Positions 1 through 7,829 of a stretch of DNA of 40,143 nucleotides are shown in pieces. The position numbers and the translations under genes were made by a program. The notes below the pieces were generated by a model. The model was not told where the DNA came from and did no database searches. It worked only from the letters and a program-made list of their open reading frames with translations. The stretch is from assembly GCA_003612395.1 (NCBI GenBank), contig RAYQ01000027.1, forward strand, positions 1-40,143. The letters are read 5' to 3'. The stretch is from Parablautia intestinalis (GTDB taxonomy: Bacteria > Bacillota > Clostridia > Lachnospirales > Lachnospiraceae). Numbering within the stretch: the first letter of the stretch is position 1; the number at the start of each line of letters is the position of its first letter.

Positions 1-29
1 CCAAGCATTAAAATAAAAACAGATTTCAG

Positions 30-68
30 GTGGCTCTCAAGCTTTAAATTAGTGGCTCCCAAGTTTTA
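30..68. repeat. Two direct repeats, possible IS21-type element end
   Basis: Two 17-base copies of GTGGCTCYCAAGYTTTA lie at 30-46 and 52-68, 22 bases apart; a third, partial copy may start at base 1. IS21-family elements carry several short direct repeats of this layout at their ends. The transposase genes (istA/istB) would lie left of the window. This is an inference from repeat layout only; no transposase fragment is visible. Confidence 0.35.
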
Positions 69-588
69 GAATAATCAATTGTCACATATAGACAAGTCTC
101 TGGCGGTATTTTCTACGCCGTTTTTTCCTATTTTTTCGGACAGTCTCATTGGAAAGCGGGGAAAACAGAGGTAATATACTTACACGGCGGTTTGCGCTTG
201 TGCCGCCTTGCCGGACATCCGCCCCATATCATCGGGAATAATAAAAGCAGTTTAGATTTGAAAAAGAAAAAATCTGCGAGTCACATAGCCAGATTAACCA
301 TCCACAAAGTAGACGTTAGAACTCTCCCTTATTTTTCCGATAAGTTAGTGAAAGACCGGAGGTGGCAGAACGATAAGAATTACAGCCTGTGACAATGAAA
401 AAATATAAGGTTTTACTTCGTTTTGCTCATTAAAAGGCAAGGAATGCATGTATCTGTGTTTTGGTGGAGTAGCAAAGAGCAATTGGAGAAGTAGGAAGGT
501 CAGGCTACATTTTTCTTTTTTTGAAACTTTTCGGATACCAGAAAAATCTATATAGTAAAAGAATAAAACAGAAAGGTGTGTACCTGTT
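69..588. other. Gene-free stretch before the sigma factor operon
   Basis: No convincing coding sequence is seen. There is a weak hairpin followed by a T-run near 102-127 and a GGCGG/CCGCC inverted repeat near 186-208. The sequence reads like the flank of a mobile element. A TGAAAC motif at 522-527 resembles the -35 element of SigV-type ECF promoters and could serve the operon that starts at 589, but no matching -10 element is clear. Confidence 0.4.
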
Positions 589-1089
589 ATGAAACAAATA
601 TTTTACGAAAGGTTAATCCAGTATATCCTTGAAAATCAGGATCGGTTTTATAGAGTGGCTTATAGTTATACCAGGCATCAGGAGGACGCTCTTGATGTGG
701 TCCAGAGTGCAGTCTGCAAAGCGCTTGAAGCACATAAAAGCATAAAGAATGAGGACGCAATCAGGACCTGGTTTTACAGAATATTAATTAACGAGTGTCT
801 GACGGTTATAAAAAAGCGGAAAAGGTTCCTGCTGACGGATGATACTCTGGAACAGGAGGAGGTGTATTATGAGAGAGGATATGAACAGGATGACGACATA
901 GAAAAGGAACTGGACAGGCTGGAACTTGATGTACAGGGAATCATAAAACTACGGTTTTTTGAAGAGATGTCTTTAAAAGAAATTTCCAGTATTACCGGAT
1001 TAAATTTAAATACAGTCAAAACAAAGCTCTATCGTGGTTTAAAACAGTTAAAAGAAAATTTTCAGGAGGCGGATTTATGGGTAAATTAG
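589..1089 (+). CDS. sigV: ECF RNA polymerase sigma factor, SigV-like
   Basis: The 166-residue protein has the layout of an ECF sigma factor. Region 2 (about residues 12-80) holds RVAYSYTRHQEDALDVVQ and an RTWFYRILINEC segment. Region 4 (about 108-160) holds IKLRFFEEMSLKEISSITGL and the recognition helix NTVKTKLYRGLKQL. Size and sequence fit the SigV/ECF30 group, which responds to lysozyme in Bacillus, Enterococcus and Clostridioides. The next gene, an RsiV-type anti-sigma factor, overlaps it by 13 bases and supports this. An AAAGGTG SD lies about 12 bases before the ATG, which is rather far. Autoregulation is usual for the family; only a TGAAAC motif at 522 hints at it here. The gene symbol is by analogy. 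Confidence 0.88.
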   Translation: MKQIFYERLIQYILENQDRFYRVAYSYTRHQEDALDVVQSAVCKALEAHKSIKNEDAIRTWFYRILINECLTVIKKRKRFLLTDDTLEQEEVYYERGYEQDDDIEKELDRLELDVQGIIKLRFFEEMSLKEISSITGLNLNTVKTKLYRGLKQLKENFQEADLWVN

Positions 1090-1967
1090 AAGGAATGAAG
1101 CAACGATATGATCAGATTACTATTCCGGAGGAACTTAACATCCGGATACAGCAGGAGATACAAAGGTCCAGGAAACAGCAGGAAGAAGTAAGAAAGGATG
1201 TCGGCAGCCGCAGATTCAGGAGGATAATCCGCAGTATGGAAGCAATGGCCGCCGCGGCATGTATTCTTTTTACGGCGGCATTGAATACGAGTCCGGTATT
1301 TGCAAAAGAAGCAGGAGAACTTCCGGTGATCGGAGGACTGGCCCGGATACTGACTTTCCGCTTTTATGAAACGGAAAAAGATGATATCGCAGTGTCCGTG
1401 GAAATCCCGACAATTGATATAATCGCAGAAGATACCGGGATAAAGGTGGATGCGATCAATCAGGAAATCCTTACCCGCTGTAACCAGTACGCAGAAGACG
1501 CTGTCCTGCGTGCGGAAGAATACAGGACGGCTTTTCTGGAAACAGGCGGAACGCCGGAAGAATGGGCGGAGCATCATATACAGATCAGTGTTGGCTATGA
1601 GATCAAGCAGCAGGGCAATGATTATCTTTCCTTTGTCGTAAGGGGGACTGAGAACTGGACGAATGCTTACAGCGAATCAAGGTATTACAATTTAGATTTA
1701 AATACAGGGAAAGCTGTCACGTTAAAGGATATGCTGGGCGGCGATTATATGGAGATAGCAGACAAGAGCATCAGGGAACAGATTGCCGAAAGGCAAAATG
1801 CAGGAGAAACATTTTTCGCGGCAGAGGAAGGAGGGTTTACAGGGATTACGGAAGATGTGAAGTTCTATATCAATGAAAATAACCGCCCGGTTATTGTATT
1901 TGAAAAGTATGAAATTGCACCCGGCTCATCGGGAGAAGTTGAATTTGAAATTACAGGAGGAAATTAA
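1077..1967 (+). CDS. rsiV: RsiV-like anti-sigma factor (DUF4163/DUF3298)
   Basis: A 296-residue membrane protein. It has a cytosolic N-terminus (1-52) that should bind the sigma factor, one membrane segment (about 55-75) ending in a signal-peptidase-like site (PVFA at 73-76), and an extracellular DUF4163/DUF3298 region. The C-terminal part contains GKAVTLKDMLGGDYMEIA and VFEKYEIAPGSSG, typical of DUF3298. In the known family (B. subtilis RsiV) the outer domain binds lysozyme, signal peptidase then cuts the protein and SigV is released. The start overlaps the end of the sigma gene and has a good AGGAGG SD, so the two are translationally coupled. Lysozyme sensing is inferred from the family. 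Confidence 0.85.
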   Translation: MGKLEGMKQRYDQITIPEELNIRIQQEIQRSRKQQEEVRKDVGSRRFRRIIRSMEAMAAAACILFTAALNTSPVFAKEAGELPVIGGLARILTFRFYETEKDDIAVSVEIPTIDIIAEDTGIKVDAINQEILTRCNQYAEDAVLRAEEYRTAFLETGGTPEEWAEHHIQISVGYEIKQQGNDYLSFVVRGTENWTNAYSESRYYNLDLNTGKAVTLKDMLGGDYMEIADKSIREQIAERQNAGETFFAAEEGGFTGITEDVKFYINENNRPVIVFEKYEIAPGSSGEVEFEITGGN

Positions 1968-1968
1968 A

Positions 1969-2526
1969 ATGAGAAAGAAATTAAAAAGTTTGGTTGTTAT
2001 GGTTCTGGGTTTGGCTCTGACAGGAGCGGTTCTGACGGGCTGCGGCGAAAGCCGCCAGCCCGGTCAGGAAACACAACAGGAGGGTATTCCTGCGAGTATT
2101 TCAGAGGAAACCGTACAGGATTCAGCTGCCGAAAAGGCAGGGGCAGACGAATCAACAGAAAAGCCGGTACAGACATCAGGGGGATATGAGGATAACTTTG
2201 CAGTTGACAGTGAAGCGGCAAAGGTATTTGCCGGGAAAGTTAAGGATGCAGCTGCTAAAAAAGACCTGGATGCCCTTGCGGAGCTGACAGCGTTTCCGGT
2301 CTATGTGGGTCTGCCGGATGTTGATGTAGTAGAGACGAAGGAAGATTTTTTGAAGCTTGGCGCAGATGCGGTGTTTACGGATGAGCTGCTCAAATCCGTA
2401 GAGAATGCTGATATCGATCATTTCCAACCCAGCATGGCGGGATTTTCCATTTCAGACGGAGGGACAGCGAATATAAACTTTGGCGTGGTGGACGGAGCCT
2501 TGGCAATTAACGGAATTAATTATTGA
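1969..2526 (+). CDS. Lipoprotein of the sigV-rsiV operon, unknown function
   Basis: A 185-residue lipoprotein with a lysine-rich N-terminus, a hydrophobic core and an LTGC lipobox (residues 19-22 or so). A Q/E/S-rich linker follows, then a compact C-terminal domain (about 80-185) that I do not recognise. The chosen start lies one base after the rsiV stop and follows an AGGAGG SD; an upstream in-frame ATG at 1873 is buried in rsiV and has none. Position makes it part of the SigV regulon. In C. difficile a lysozyme-binding protein (LbpA) is encoded next to rsiV, so a role in envelope defence is plausible, but the sequence does not prove it. Confidence 0.75.
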   Translation: MRKKLKSLVVMVLGLALTGAVLTGCGESRQPGQETQQEGIPASISEETVQDSAAEKAGADESTEKPVQTSGGYEDNFAVDSEAAKVFAGKVKDAAAKKDLDALAELTAFPVYVGLPDVDVVETKEDFLKLGADAVFTDELLKSVENADIDHFQPSMAGFSISDGGTANINFGVVDGALAINGINY

Positions 2527-2925
2527 TCTTTGGCACTGGGGCAGCTGCTGTATGGTTTTTGTTTGTCCAAATGGAAAAATGGCTGTCCTTTTATTGGAAG
2601 CCTGATTTTTTACTTTTATGGTGTAAAGGATATGCCTTGCGTTCTTTCATTGGCTTTGGTACATATATAAGCATGCTTCCACAGTTGATTGCAGGACCGA
2701 TTGTAACTTACTCTGCAGTGAAAGAACAGATAAAAAAGAGGAGAATTTCATTTTTAATGATTGAGAGAGGTCTCCGGGAATTTACGATTGGTCTGGGCTT
2801 GTGGGCTTGAAGGTATTGATAGCAAACCAGGTGGGCGGCTTGTGGAGGGATATAGAAGCAGTCAGGTTTGAAAGCATCTCCACGCCGCTTGCATGGCTGA
2901 GGCTTATTGCGTTTAGCCTGCACCA
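2527..2925 (+). pseudogene. Remnant of an MBOAT O-acetyltransferase gene (AlgI/PatA-like)
   Basis: Three reading frames each carry pieces of one MBOAT protein. Around 2529-2645 one frame reads KWKNGCPFIGSLIFYFYGVK, like the N-terminal membrane region of AlgI. About 2650-2800 another frame reads TYISMLPQLIAGPIVTYSAV, the highly conserved MBOAT segment. From 2809 a third reads KVLIANQVGGLWRDIEAVRF. Roughly 90 codons between the first two pieces are missing, and everything after about residue 240 of a normal protein is gone. The last frameshift is an 8-base tandem duplication (2795-2802 and 2803-2810); removing it restores GLGLKVLIAN. MBOAT proteins of this type O-acetylate peptidoglycan or polysaccharides, which would fit a SigV operon, but this copy is dead. 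Confidence 0.8.
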
Positions 2926-2943
2926 AAGGATGCGGTTACTTTT

Positions 2944-3150
2944 TTAGCAACTAATTTCTAAGGGCTGACCGTCTATCGGCTGTATTCCCTTTTGTGTTTT
3001 TATTGAAACAGATTCCTCCGCATCTGTCAAACGCTGCGAAGTGTTCCGCTGAAACCATTCTATACCGGATTCCGCGCAAAAACAAGGGGATTTGTCATCA
3101 AACTCTAACAGCGGCACAGGCCACGAATTGTTCTCTGATAAACGGGAATT
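2944..3150 (-). other. Open frame continuing in frame after the GNAT stop
   Basis: On the minus strand the 68 codons after the acetyltransferase TAA (3151-3153) stay open, in the same frame, until a TAA at 2944-2946. The translation (with WPVPLLEFDDKSPCFCAESG) looks protein-like but has no SD or start codon of its own and no family I recognise. It could be a remnant of a neighbouring gene, a former C-terminal extension, or chance. Confidence 0.25.
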
Positions 3151-3897
3151 TTATGTAGAAAATTTTGATGTTAAATCCCCCAAAATGTTATGATATCCTG
3201 AACTGCCATCGAGAATTGTTCCGAATGTATCAATCCAAAATGGTATGTACCTGCACCTGCCCGCCACCATCTGAGAACCAATATTTGTTACGGAAACAGA
3301 ATAAAATGGAATAATATTTCGCGACAGTAACTCTTTCGTCAATCCTTTCACTAAATAGGTTGCCAATCGAGCGTTCCTATATTGTTCCACGACATCTATG
3401 CCTATTTCCCACACGCCGTTAATCACGGATTCCGCAGCCCCTGCGACTCCGATAATTCTATTCTTGTCCCTTGCAACGTAAACAGCCTTTGTTGACGTAG
3501 AACCATTTTTATCAAATGCCAGGGAATTTTCGAAACCGGTTAATCCGGCAAGGGATAAAATATCTTCATAAAAAAGATACTCACATTCATAATTCAATTC
3601 CGATACATCTTTTGCATAGTTTCCATCAGGGACGTAATGTATTGTTTGTCCGTAAACAAATGGAAATTCAAAAATTTCATCTCTGCTCTTGTTTTGTAAG
3701 AGTTCCCGTACTTTATCATGCAAGTCTTCTGAGGTGCAAACTATAACACAATTTCTGTACGCCAGTATTTTAATGTATGGTTGTTTGGTATTGAAATTAA
3801 CAGAATACACAGTTGCTTTTCCGTTTAATTCTTCTAAGCTGCAATAAAATTCTTTTGACAATAATTCTTCGATTTTCTGCTTAATTATTTCTTTCAT
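3151..3897 (-). CDS. GNAT acetyltransferase, ZmaR-type
   Basis: A 248-residue protein matching the 'GNAT acetyltransferase' family related to zwittermicin A resistance protein ZmaR. The N-terminal half (about 1-130) is the family-specific part (LLSKEFYCSLEELNG). The C-terminal half is the GNAT fold with AVYVARDKNRIIGVAGAAES and the acetyl-CoA loop region VEQYRNARLATYLVKGLTKE. Length is close to the family norm, so it looks intact. A weak AGGGAG SD lies before the ATG. The acceptor substrate cannot be told from sequence; detoxification of an amine-containing compound is a guess from the family. Confidence 0.75.
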   Translation of the reverse strand: MKEIIKQKIEELLSKEFYCSLEELNGKATVYSVNFNTKQPYIKILAYRNCVIVCTSEDLHDKVRELLQNKSRDEIFEFPFVYGQTIHYVPDGNYAKDVSELNYECEYLFYEDILSLAGLTGFENSLAFDKNGSTSTKAVYVARDKNRIIGVAGAAESVINGVWEIGIDVVEQYRNARLATYLVKGLTKELLSRNIIPFYSVSVTNIGSQMVAGRCRYIPFWIDTFGTILDGSSGYHNILGDLTSKFST

Positions 3898-3982
3898 TAT
3901 TTATTCGCTCCCTGGAGCCTGTGATTATTGCTGCATCAGAAACTCTTTCACCACGATAATTATTTTATCAGGCATTTATTGA

Positions 3983-4276
3983 TTAGAGGAAAGAAATCTC
4001 CACAGGTGCATGCAAAACAGCCACAATTAAAGCTATTTGGGCAATAAGAATAAAAGGCATGCCGTACACAAAGGAACGGTGCCTTGTTTTATGGCGAAAG
4101 ATATACATTCCTGCAATAGAACCAATACTTCCGCCAATAATTGCAACGATAAAAAGGGTTGCTTCCGGAATCCGGAAGGCCCTTTTTTTCGCTCTGTATT
4201 TATCAATGCCCATGAGGGCAAAACCAATTAAATTTATTACTGCAAAATAAGTAGATAAAAGTGTGATCACATCCAT
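3983..4276 (-). CDS. DUF1294 small membrane protein
   Basis: A 97-residue protein with three hydrophobic segments (about 5-22, 40-58 and 73-90) separated by a basic loop, MGIDKYRAKKRAFRIPE, and the FRHKTRHRSFVYGMP signature. This is the DUF1294 pattern; function is unknown in the family. An SD (GGAGG) lies 11 bases before the ATG. It lies on the same strand as, and about 180 bases downstream of, argG. Confidence 0.8.
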   Translation of the reverse strand: MDVITLLSTYFAVINLIGFALMGIDKYRAKKRAFRIPEATLFIVAIIGGSIGSIAGMYIFRHKTRHRSFVYGMPFILIAQIALIVAVLHAPVEISFL

Positions 4277-4454
4277 ATGGGCATTTACCTCCGGCGCAGA
4301 GGGGCAGATAGTGAGTTTCTTCTTTTGTCTAAATTTCCATCGGCTACGCTGGCTTCCATCAACGATGCTGCCGGCATCGCCTCATTTGGCCGCCATGCAT
4401 ATGAAAATTTATCCTGCATAAAACATTAAAGTAATAAGTTGAATCATACCGGAT

Positions 4455-5675
4455 TTACTTCAATTCTCCACGTTCCTGCATCTTCATGGCGCGAACTTTA
4501 GTGGAAAGACCAAACAGGTTAATGAAGCCCTCAGCATCATGGTGGTCATACAAATCACCTGTGGTAAAGGAGGCAATGCTCTCATTATATAAAGAATAAG
4601 GAGAGGTGGTGCCGGCTTTTATAATGTTGCCTTTGTAGAGCTTAAATTTAACCTCGCCGGTCACATACTGCTGGGTAGATTCTATAAAAGCCTGAACAGC
4701 TTCCCTTAAAGGGGTGAACCATTTGCCCTCGTACACGATTTGGGCCAGCTTGTTGCCCATATCCTTTTTCACTGCGTAAGTGTCGCGATCAAGAATCAGC
4801 TCTTCCAGCTGCTGGTGAGCCTCATAGAGTATGGTTCCGCCGGGAGTCTCGTAAACGCCTCTGGACTTCATGCCAACGACACGGTTTTCCACGATATCCA
4901 CGATACCAATGCCATGCCTGCCGCCAAGTATATTTAATTCCCGTATGATATCGGAAACTTTCATCTCTTTTCCGTTTAAAGAAGCAGGAATACCTTTCTC
5001 GAAAGTCAAAGTGATATATTCGCCTTCCTCCGGCGCCTTTTCCGGTGTGACGCCCAGCACTAAGAGATGCTCGAAATTGGGTTCATTTGCCGGATCTTCC
5101 AGTTCCAAACCTTCATGGCTGATATGCCATAAGTTGCGGTCACGGCTGTAGCTTGAATCGGCAGAAAAAGGAAGGTCAATGCCGTGAGCCTTGCAGTATG
5201 CAATCTCAGATTCACGGGAGTCCATGGTCCATTTTTCATTTCTCCATGCTGCAATGATTTTAAGGTCCGGCGCGAGAGCCTTGATACCCAGCTCAAAACG
5301 AATCTGATCATTTCCCTTACCGGTAGCGCCGTGGCAGATGGCAGCAGCGCCTTCCTTACGCGCAATTTCAACCAGCTTTTTTGCGATAAGGGGTCTTGCC
5401 ATGGAAGTGCCCAGGAGATATTTGTTTTCATATACGGCATGTGCCTGTACGCAGGGAACAATATATTCGTCACAGAACTCGTCCGTTACATCCAATATGT
5501 ATAATTTTTCAGCGCCGCAGAATTTGGCTCTTTCCTCAAGGCCGTCCAGTTCTTCACCCTGTCCGCAGTCGATGCAGACGCAGATTACTTCATAATCAAA
5601 ATTTTCTTTCAGCCAGGGGATGATTGCCGTGGTATCAAGTCCGCCTGAATACGCTAAAACAACTTTTTCTTTCAT
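4455..5675 (-). CDS. argG: Argininosuccinate synthase
   Basis: A 406-residue enzyme that joins citrulline and aspartate using ATP, the penultimate step of arginine synthesis. The P-loop-like motif AYSGGLDTT is at residues 8-16; [14 protein letters not shown], the family signature, follows near 115. The start at 5675 ([12 protein letters not shown]) matches the family and has a GGAGG SD. The frame runs open upstream to 5795 because a hairpin-bearing insertion there happens to have no in-frame stop, which could make gene finders pick a start 40 codons too early. It diverges from argC, with ARG-box-like sites between them. argH, its usual partner, is not in this window. Confidence 0.97.
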   Translation of the reverse strand: MKEKVVLAYSGGLDTTAIIPWLKENFDYEVICVCIDCGQGEELDGLEERAKFCGAEKLYILDVTDEFCDEYIVPCVQAHAVYENKYLLGTSMARPLIAKKLVEIARKEGAAAICHGATGKGNDQIRFELGIKALAPDLKIIAAWRNEKWTMDSRESEIAYCKAHGIDLPFSADSSYSRDRNLWHISHEGLELEDPANEPNFEHLLVLGVTPEKAPEEGEYITLTFEKGIPASLNGKEMKVSDIIRELNILGGRHGIGIVDIVENRVVGMKSRGVYETPGGTILYEAHQQLEELILDRDTYAVKKDMGNKLAQIVYEGKWFTPLREAVQAFIESTQQYVTGEVKFKLYKGNIIKAGTTSPYSLYNESIASFTTGDLYDHHDAEGFINLFGLSTKVRAMKMQERGELK

Positions 5676-5680
5676 AACTA

Positions 5681-5785
5681 ATCCTCCATTCTTGCCGACA
5701 CCCTTCAAATTTGGGCCGGGGCACAAATTTCTTGCGTGAAGAAAGCTTGCTTTACAAGCTTTCTTCACGCTATCCTCCATTCTTG
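5681..5785 (-). repeat. Hairpin insertion flanked by duplicated argG SD
   Basis: The 14-base sequence ATCCTCCATTCTTG occurs at 5681-5694 and again at 5772-5785; on the minus strand each copy contains an AATGGAGGAT ribosome binding site. Between the copies are two inverted repeats: a perfect 16-base stem GCGTGAAGAAAGCTTG / CAAGCTTTCTTCACGC (5734-5749 and 5755-5770, 5-base loop), and an 11-base stem with one mismatch (about 5707-5730). All of this lies in the argG mRNA leader. It resembles insertion of a small palindromic element with a target duplication. Confidence 0.7.
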
Positions 5786-5831
5786 TCAATAGCACGTAAA
5801 TTTATGAATTCAGGAACTGTGTTACTTTGAC

Positions 5832-5860
5832 AATATACAACAGTTTTATAAGAAATGCAA
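5832..5860 (-). promoter_or_regulatory. argG promoter
   Basis: On the minus strand, -35 TTGCAT (5855-5860) and -10 TATATT (5832-5837) are separated by 17 bases. This is a near-consensus SigA-type promoter pointing to argG, about 155 bases from its start codon, so the mRNA has a long leader holding the duplicated SD and hairpins. Confidence 0.6.
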
Positions 5861-5920
5861 GACTAAGTTTTGCATAAATAAAAATAAATTTTAGATTTAA
5901 TCAAAAAAAATTAATAACTA

Positions 5921-5949
5921 TTGCATAATATTCATTGCTAATGTATAAT
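5921..5949 (+). promoter_or_regulatory. argC promoter
   Basis: -35 TTGCAT (5921-5926) and a perfect -10 TATAAT (5944-5949) with 17-base spacing. It faces argC, whose ATG is at 6143, so the leader is about 185 bases. Confidence 0.65.
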
Positions 5950-5956
5950 AATGCAT
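5921..5956. promoter_or_regulatory. Two ARG-box-like sites (ArgR/AhrC operators)
   Basis: TTGCATAATATTCATT (5921-5936) covers the argC -35, and ATGTATAATAATGCAT (5941-5956) covers its -10. Both resemble the Bacillota ARG box (AT-rich, with TGCAT/ATTCA half sites), and they are 20 bases apart, as expected for ArgR hexamer binding. A weaker similar sequence lies near 5868-5880 beside the argG promoter. Repression by arginine is inferred; the regulator gene is not in the window. Confidence 0.55.
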
Positions 5957-6142
5957 CACAAAGGCCGTTTACACCTATCTTAATTTTGTGTTGAGATTTT
6001 TGAAAAGAGATAGTATGATTGATACGGATTATTACAGGCGGAAATCAAAGGCTGTTACGTATCGCGGGCCGGCTTATTGTAATAAATGCAAAGTTTTGGT
6101 CTTACGTTTACTGAAGTTAACAGATGAGGAAGGAATTGTAAT

Positions 6143-7099
6143 ATGGAAAAAACAAAAATTAAAATTTTCATTGACGGAAGCGAGGGCACTACAGGGCTCA
6201 GGATTCATGAGCGGTTTTCAGGCAGGGATGACATTGCGCTTATTTCCATAGAACCGGATAAGCGTAAAGATATAGAAGAAAGAAAGCGGCTGATCAATCA
6301 GTCAGATATCACATTTCTTTGTCTGCCGGACGCGGCGGCAAGGGAAGCAGTGGGACTTGTGGACAATACGCAGGTGAAAATCATTGATACCTCCACCGCT
6401 CACAGAACAGAGGAAGGATGGGCCTACGGCTTTCCGGAACTATCGGTGCAGCACAGAAAGAATATAAAAGAAGGAAAGCGTATCGCCGTGCCCGGATGCC
6501 ATGCCACAGGTTTCATTTCTCTGGTTTACCCCATTGTGGCGGAAAAGATACTGCCTGCGGATTATCCCGTCAGCGCCTTTTCCCTGACAGGCTACAGCGG
6601 CGGCGGAAAAAAAATGATTGCAGAGTATGAAGCAGATAAGCGGGCAAAGGAGTATGACGCGCCGAGAGAGTATGCTCTTTCCCAGAAGCACAAGCATTTA
6701 AAAGAGATGAAAAAGGTAACAGGGCTTACAAGAGAGCCTTTGTTTTCCCCCATTGTGGCGGACTATTACAGCGGCATGGTGGTTTCGGTTCCTCTGTATG
6801 GGGATTATTTAAAGGAGGAAACTACCCCCAAAAAGCTGCATGAGTTTTTTGCGGATTTTTATAAAGACCAGAAATTTATAAAAGTAATGCCCTTTGGCAG
6901 CGAGGATGGGTTAAAGGGAATGATGGCAGGAAACGGATGTTCCGGGTGGGACGGCCTTCGGATTTTTGTTACCGGAAATGAGGAGAGAGTACTGCTTACG
7001 GCACAGTTTGACAACCTTGGAAAAGGCGCCTCAGGGGCGGCGGTTCAGTGTCTGAATATTATGCTTGGATGCGGAGAAGATAAGGGGCTTAATCTGTAA
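6143..7099 (+). CDS. argC: N-acetyl-gamma-glutamyl-phosphate reductase, type 2
   Basis: A 318-residue NADPH-dependent reductase for the third step of arginine synthesis. The length and the N-terminal KIFIDGSEGTTGLRI identify the shorter type 2 ArgC subfamily. The catalytic cysteine is C119 in AVPGCHATG; the SGGGKKMI and GLKGMMAGNGCSGWDGLRIF segments are also typical. It is first in the plus-strand arginine genes and transcribed from the promoter at 5921-5949. A GAGGAAGG SD lies close upstream. Confidence 0.93.
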   Translation: MEKTKIKIFIDGSEGTTGLRIHERFSGRDDIALISIEPDKRKDIEERKRLINQSDITFLCLPDAAAREAVGLVDNTQVKIIDTSTAHRTEEGWAYGFPELSVQHRKNIKEGKRIAVPGCHATGFISLVYPIVAEKILPADYPVSAFSLTGYSGGGKKMIAEYEADKRAKEYDAPREYALSQKHKHLKEMKKVTGLTREPLFSPIVADYYSGMVVSVPLYGDYLKEETTPKKLHEFFADFYKDQKFIKVMPFGSEDGLKGMMAGNGCSGWDGLRIFVTGNEERVLLTAQFDNLGKGASGAAVQCLNIMLGCGEDKGLNL

Positions 7100-7126
7100 T
7101 TACAGTAAATGATATAAATATCAGTT

Positions 7127-7172
7127 TTCGGTTCCTGCCAAAGGCATATGCAGGAGCTTGTGCAGGACCGAA
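7127..7172 (+). other. Hairpin in the argC-proX gap
   Basis: TTCGGTTCCTGC (7127-7138) pairs with GCAGGACCGAA (7162-7172) with one bulged base. A second GCAGG at 7150-7154 could pair with the same left arm, so two alternative structures exist. No clear T-run follows, so it may be an mRNA processing or attenuation element rather than a terminator. Confidence 0.35.
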
Positions 7173-7230
7173 AGGGGATGTTCTGATGTGGTTTATCATA
7201 GAAATTTACGAAAATTAATAAGGATACATT

Positions 7231-7797
7231 ATGAGAAATGAATTGATAAGGGATGCCGTTTTATATGAGGATATCCCTGGGGACGGAGGAAGGACTGAGC
7301 GGGAAATGGAGGTTTACCGGATGCTTAAAAAGCTGGGAATTCCTTATAAAAGACTAAGTCACGGCCCCGTGGCGACTATAGAAGCCTGTCAGGGTGTGGA
7401 TGAGCTTCTAGGGATACATATGTGTAAGAATCTGTTTTTATGTAATACGCAAAGGACGGCCTTTTACCTGCTTATGATGCCCGGAGAAAAGAAGTTTAAG
7501 ACAAAGGAGCTGTCAAAGCAGATTGACAGTCCGAGGCTTTCCTTTGCACCGGAGGAATTTATGGAAGAATATCTGCATATTTCTCCGGGAGCAGTCAGCG
7601 TTATGGGGCTTATGAATGATAAGGAAAACCATGTAAAGCTTCTGATTGATGAGGAAGTTTTGCAGGAAGAATTTCTGGGCTGTCACCCCTGCGTTAATAC
7701 AGCCAGCTTACGGCTTGCGACAAAGGACTTGACTGAAAAGTTTCTGCCTTTTGTAAAGCATGAATACAGGGTGGTACGTTTAGAAGGCACACAGTGA
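7231..7797 (+). CDS. YbaK/ProX-family aminoacyl-tRNA deacylase
   Basis: A 188-residue protein of the YbaK/EbsC fold, closest in layout to ProX/PrdX, free-standing editing proteins that hydrolyse mischarged Ala-tRNA(Pro). YRMLKKLGIPYKRLSHGPVATIEAC at the N-terminus and VSVMGLMNDKENHVKLLIDEEVL in the core (about residues 128-150) are the recognisable segments; HPCVNTASLRL near 165 is also typical. It lies between argC and argJ but has no known role in arginine synthesis. The next gene begins right after its stop, so these two are likely cotranscribed. tRNA specificity is inferred from the family. Confidence 0.8.
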   Translation: MRNELIRDAVLYEDIPGDGGRTEREMEVYRMLKKLGIPYKRLSHGPVATIEACQGVDELLGIHMCKNLFLCNTQRTAFYLLMMPGEKKFKTKELSKQIDSPRLSFAPEEFMEEYLHISPGAVSVMGLMNDKENHVKLLIDEEVLQEEFLGCHPCVNTASLRLATKDLTEKFLPFVKHEYRVVRLEGTQ

Positions 7798-7829
7798 AAA
7801 ACCGGCAAATTTGCAGGTTGGAAGGGAGT

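Noticed and set aside
192-392. 66-codon open frame with a TTG start
   Set aside because: No SD, no recognised family, lies in the gene-free flank; probably chance.
5988-6251. Open frame upstream of and overlapping argC, possible leader peptide
   Set aside because: It lacks an SD, overlaps argC by over 100 bases in another frame and has no attenuator-like arginine run.
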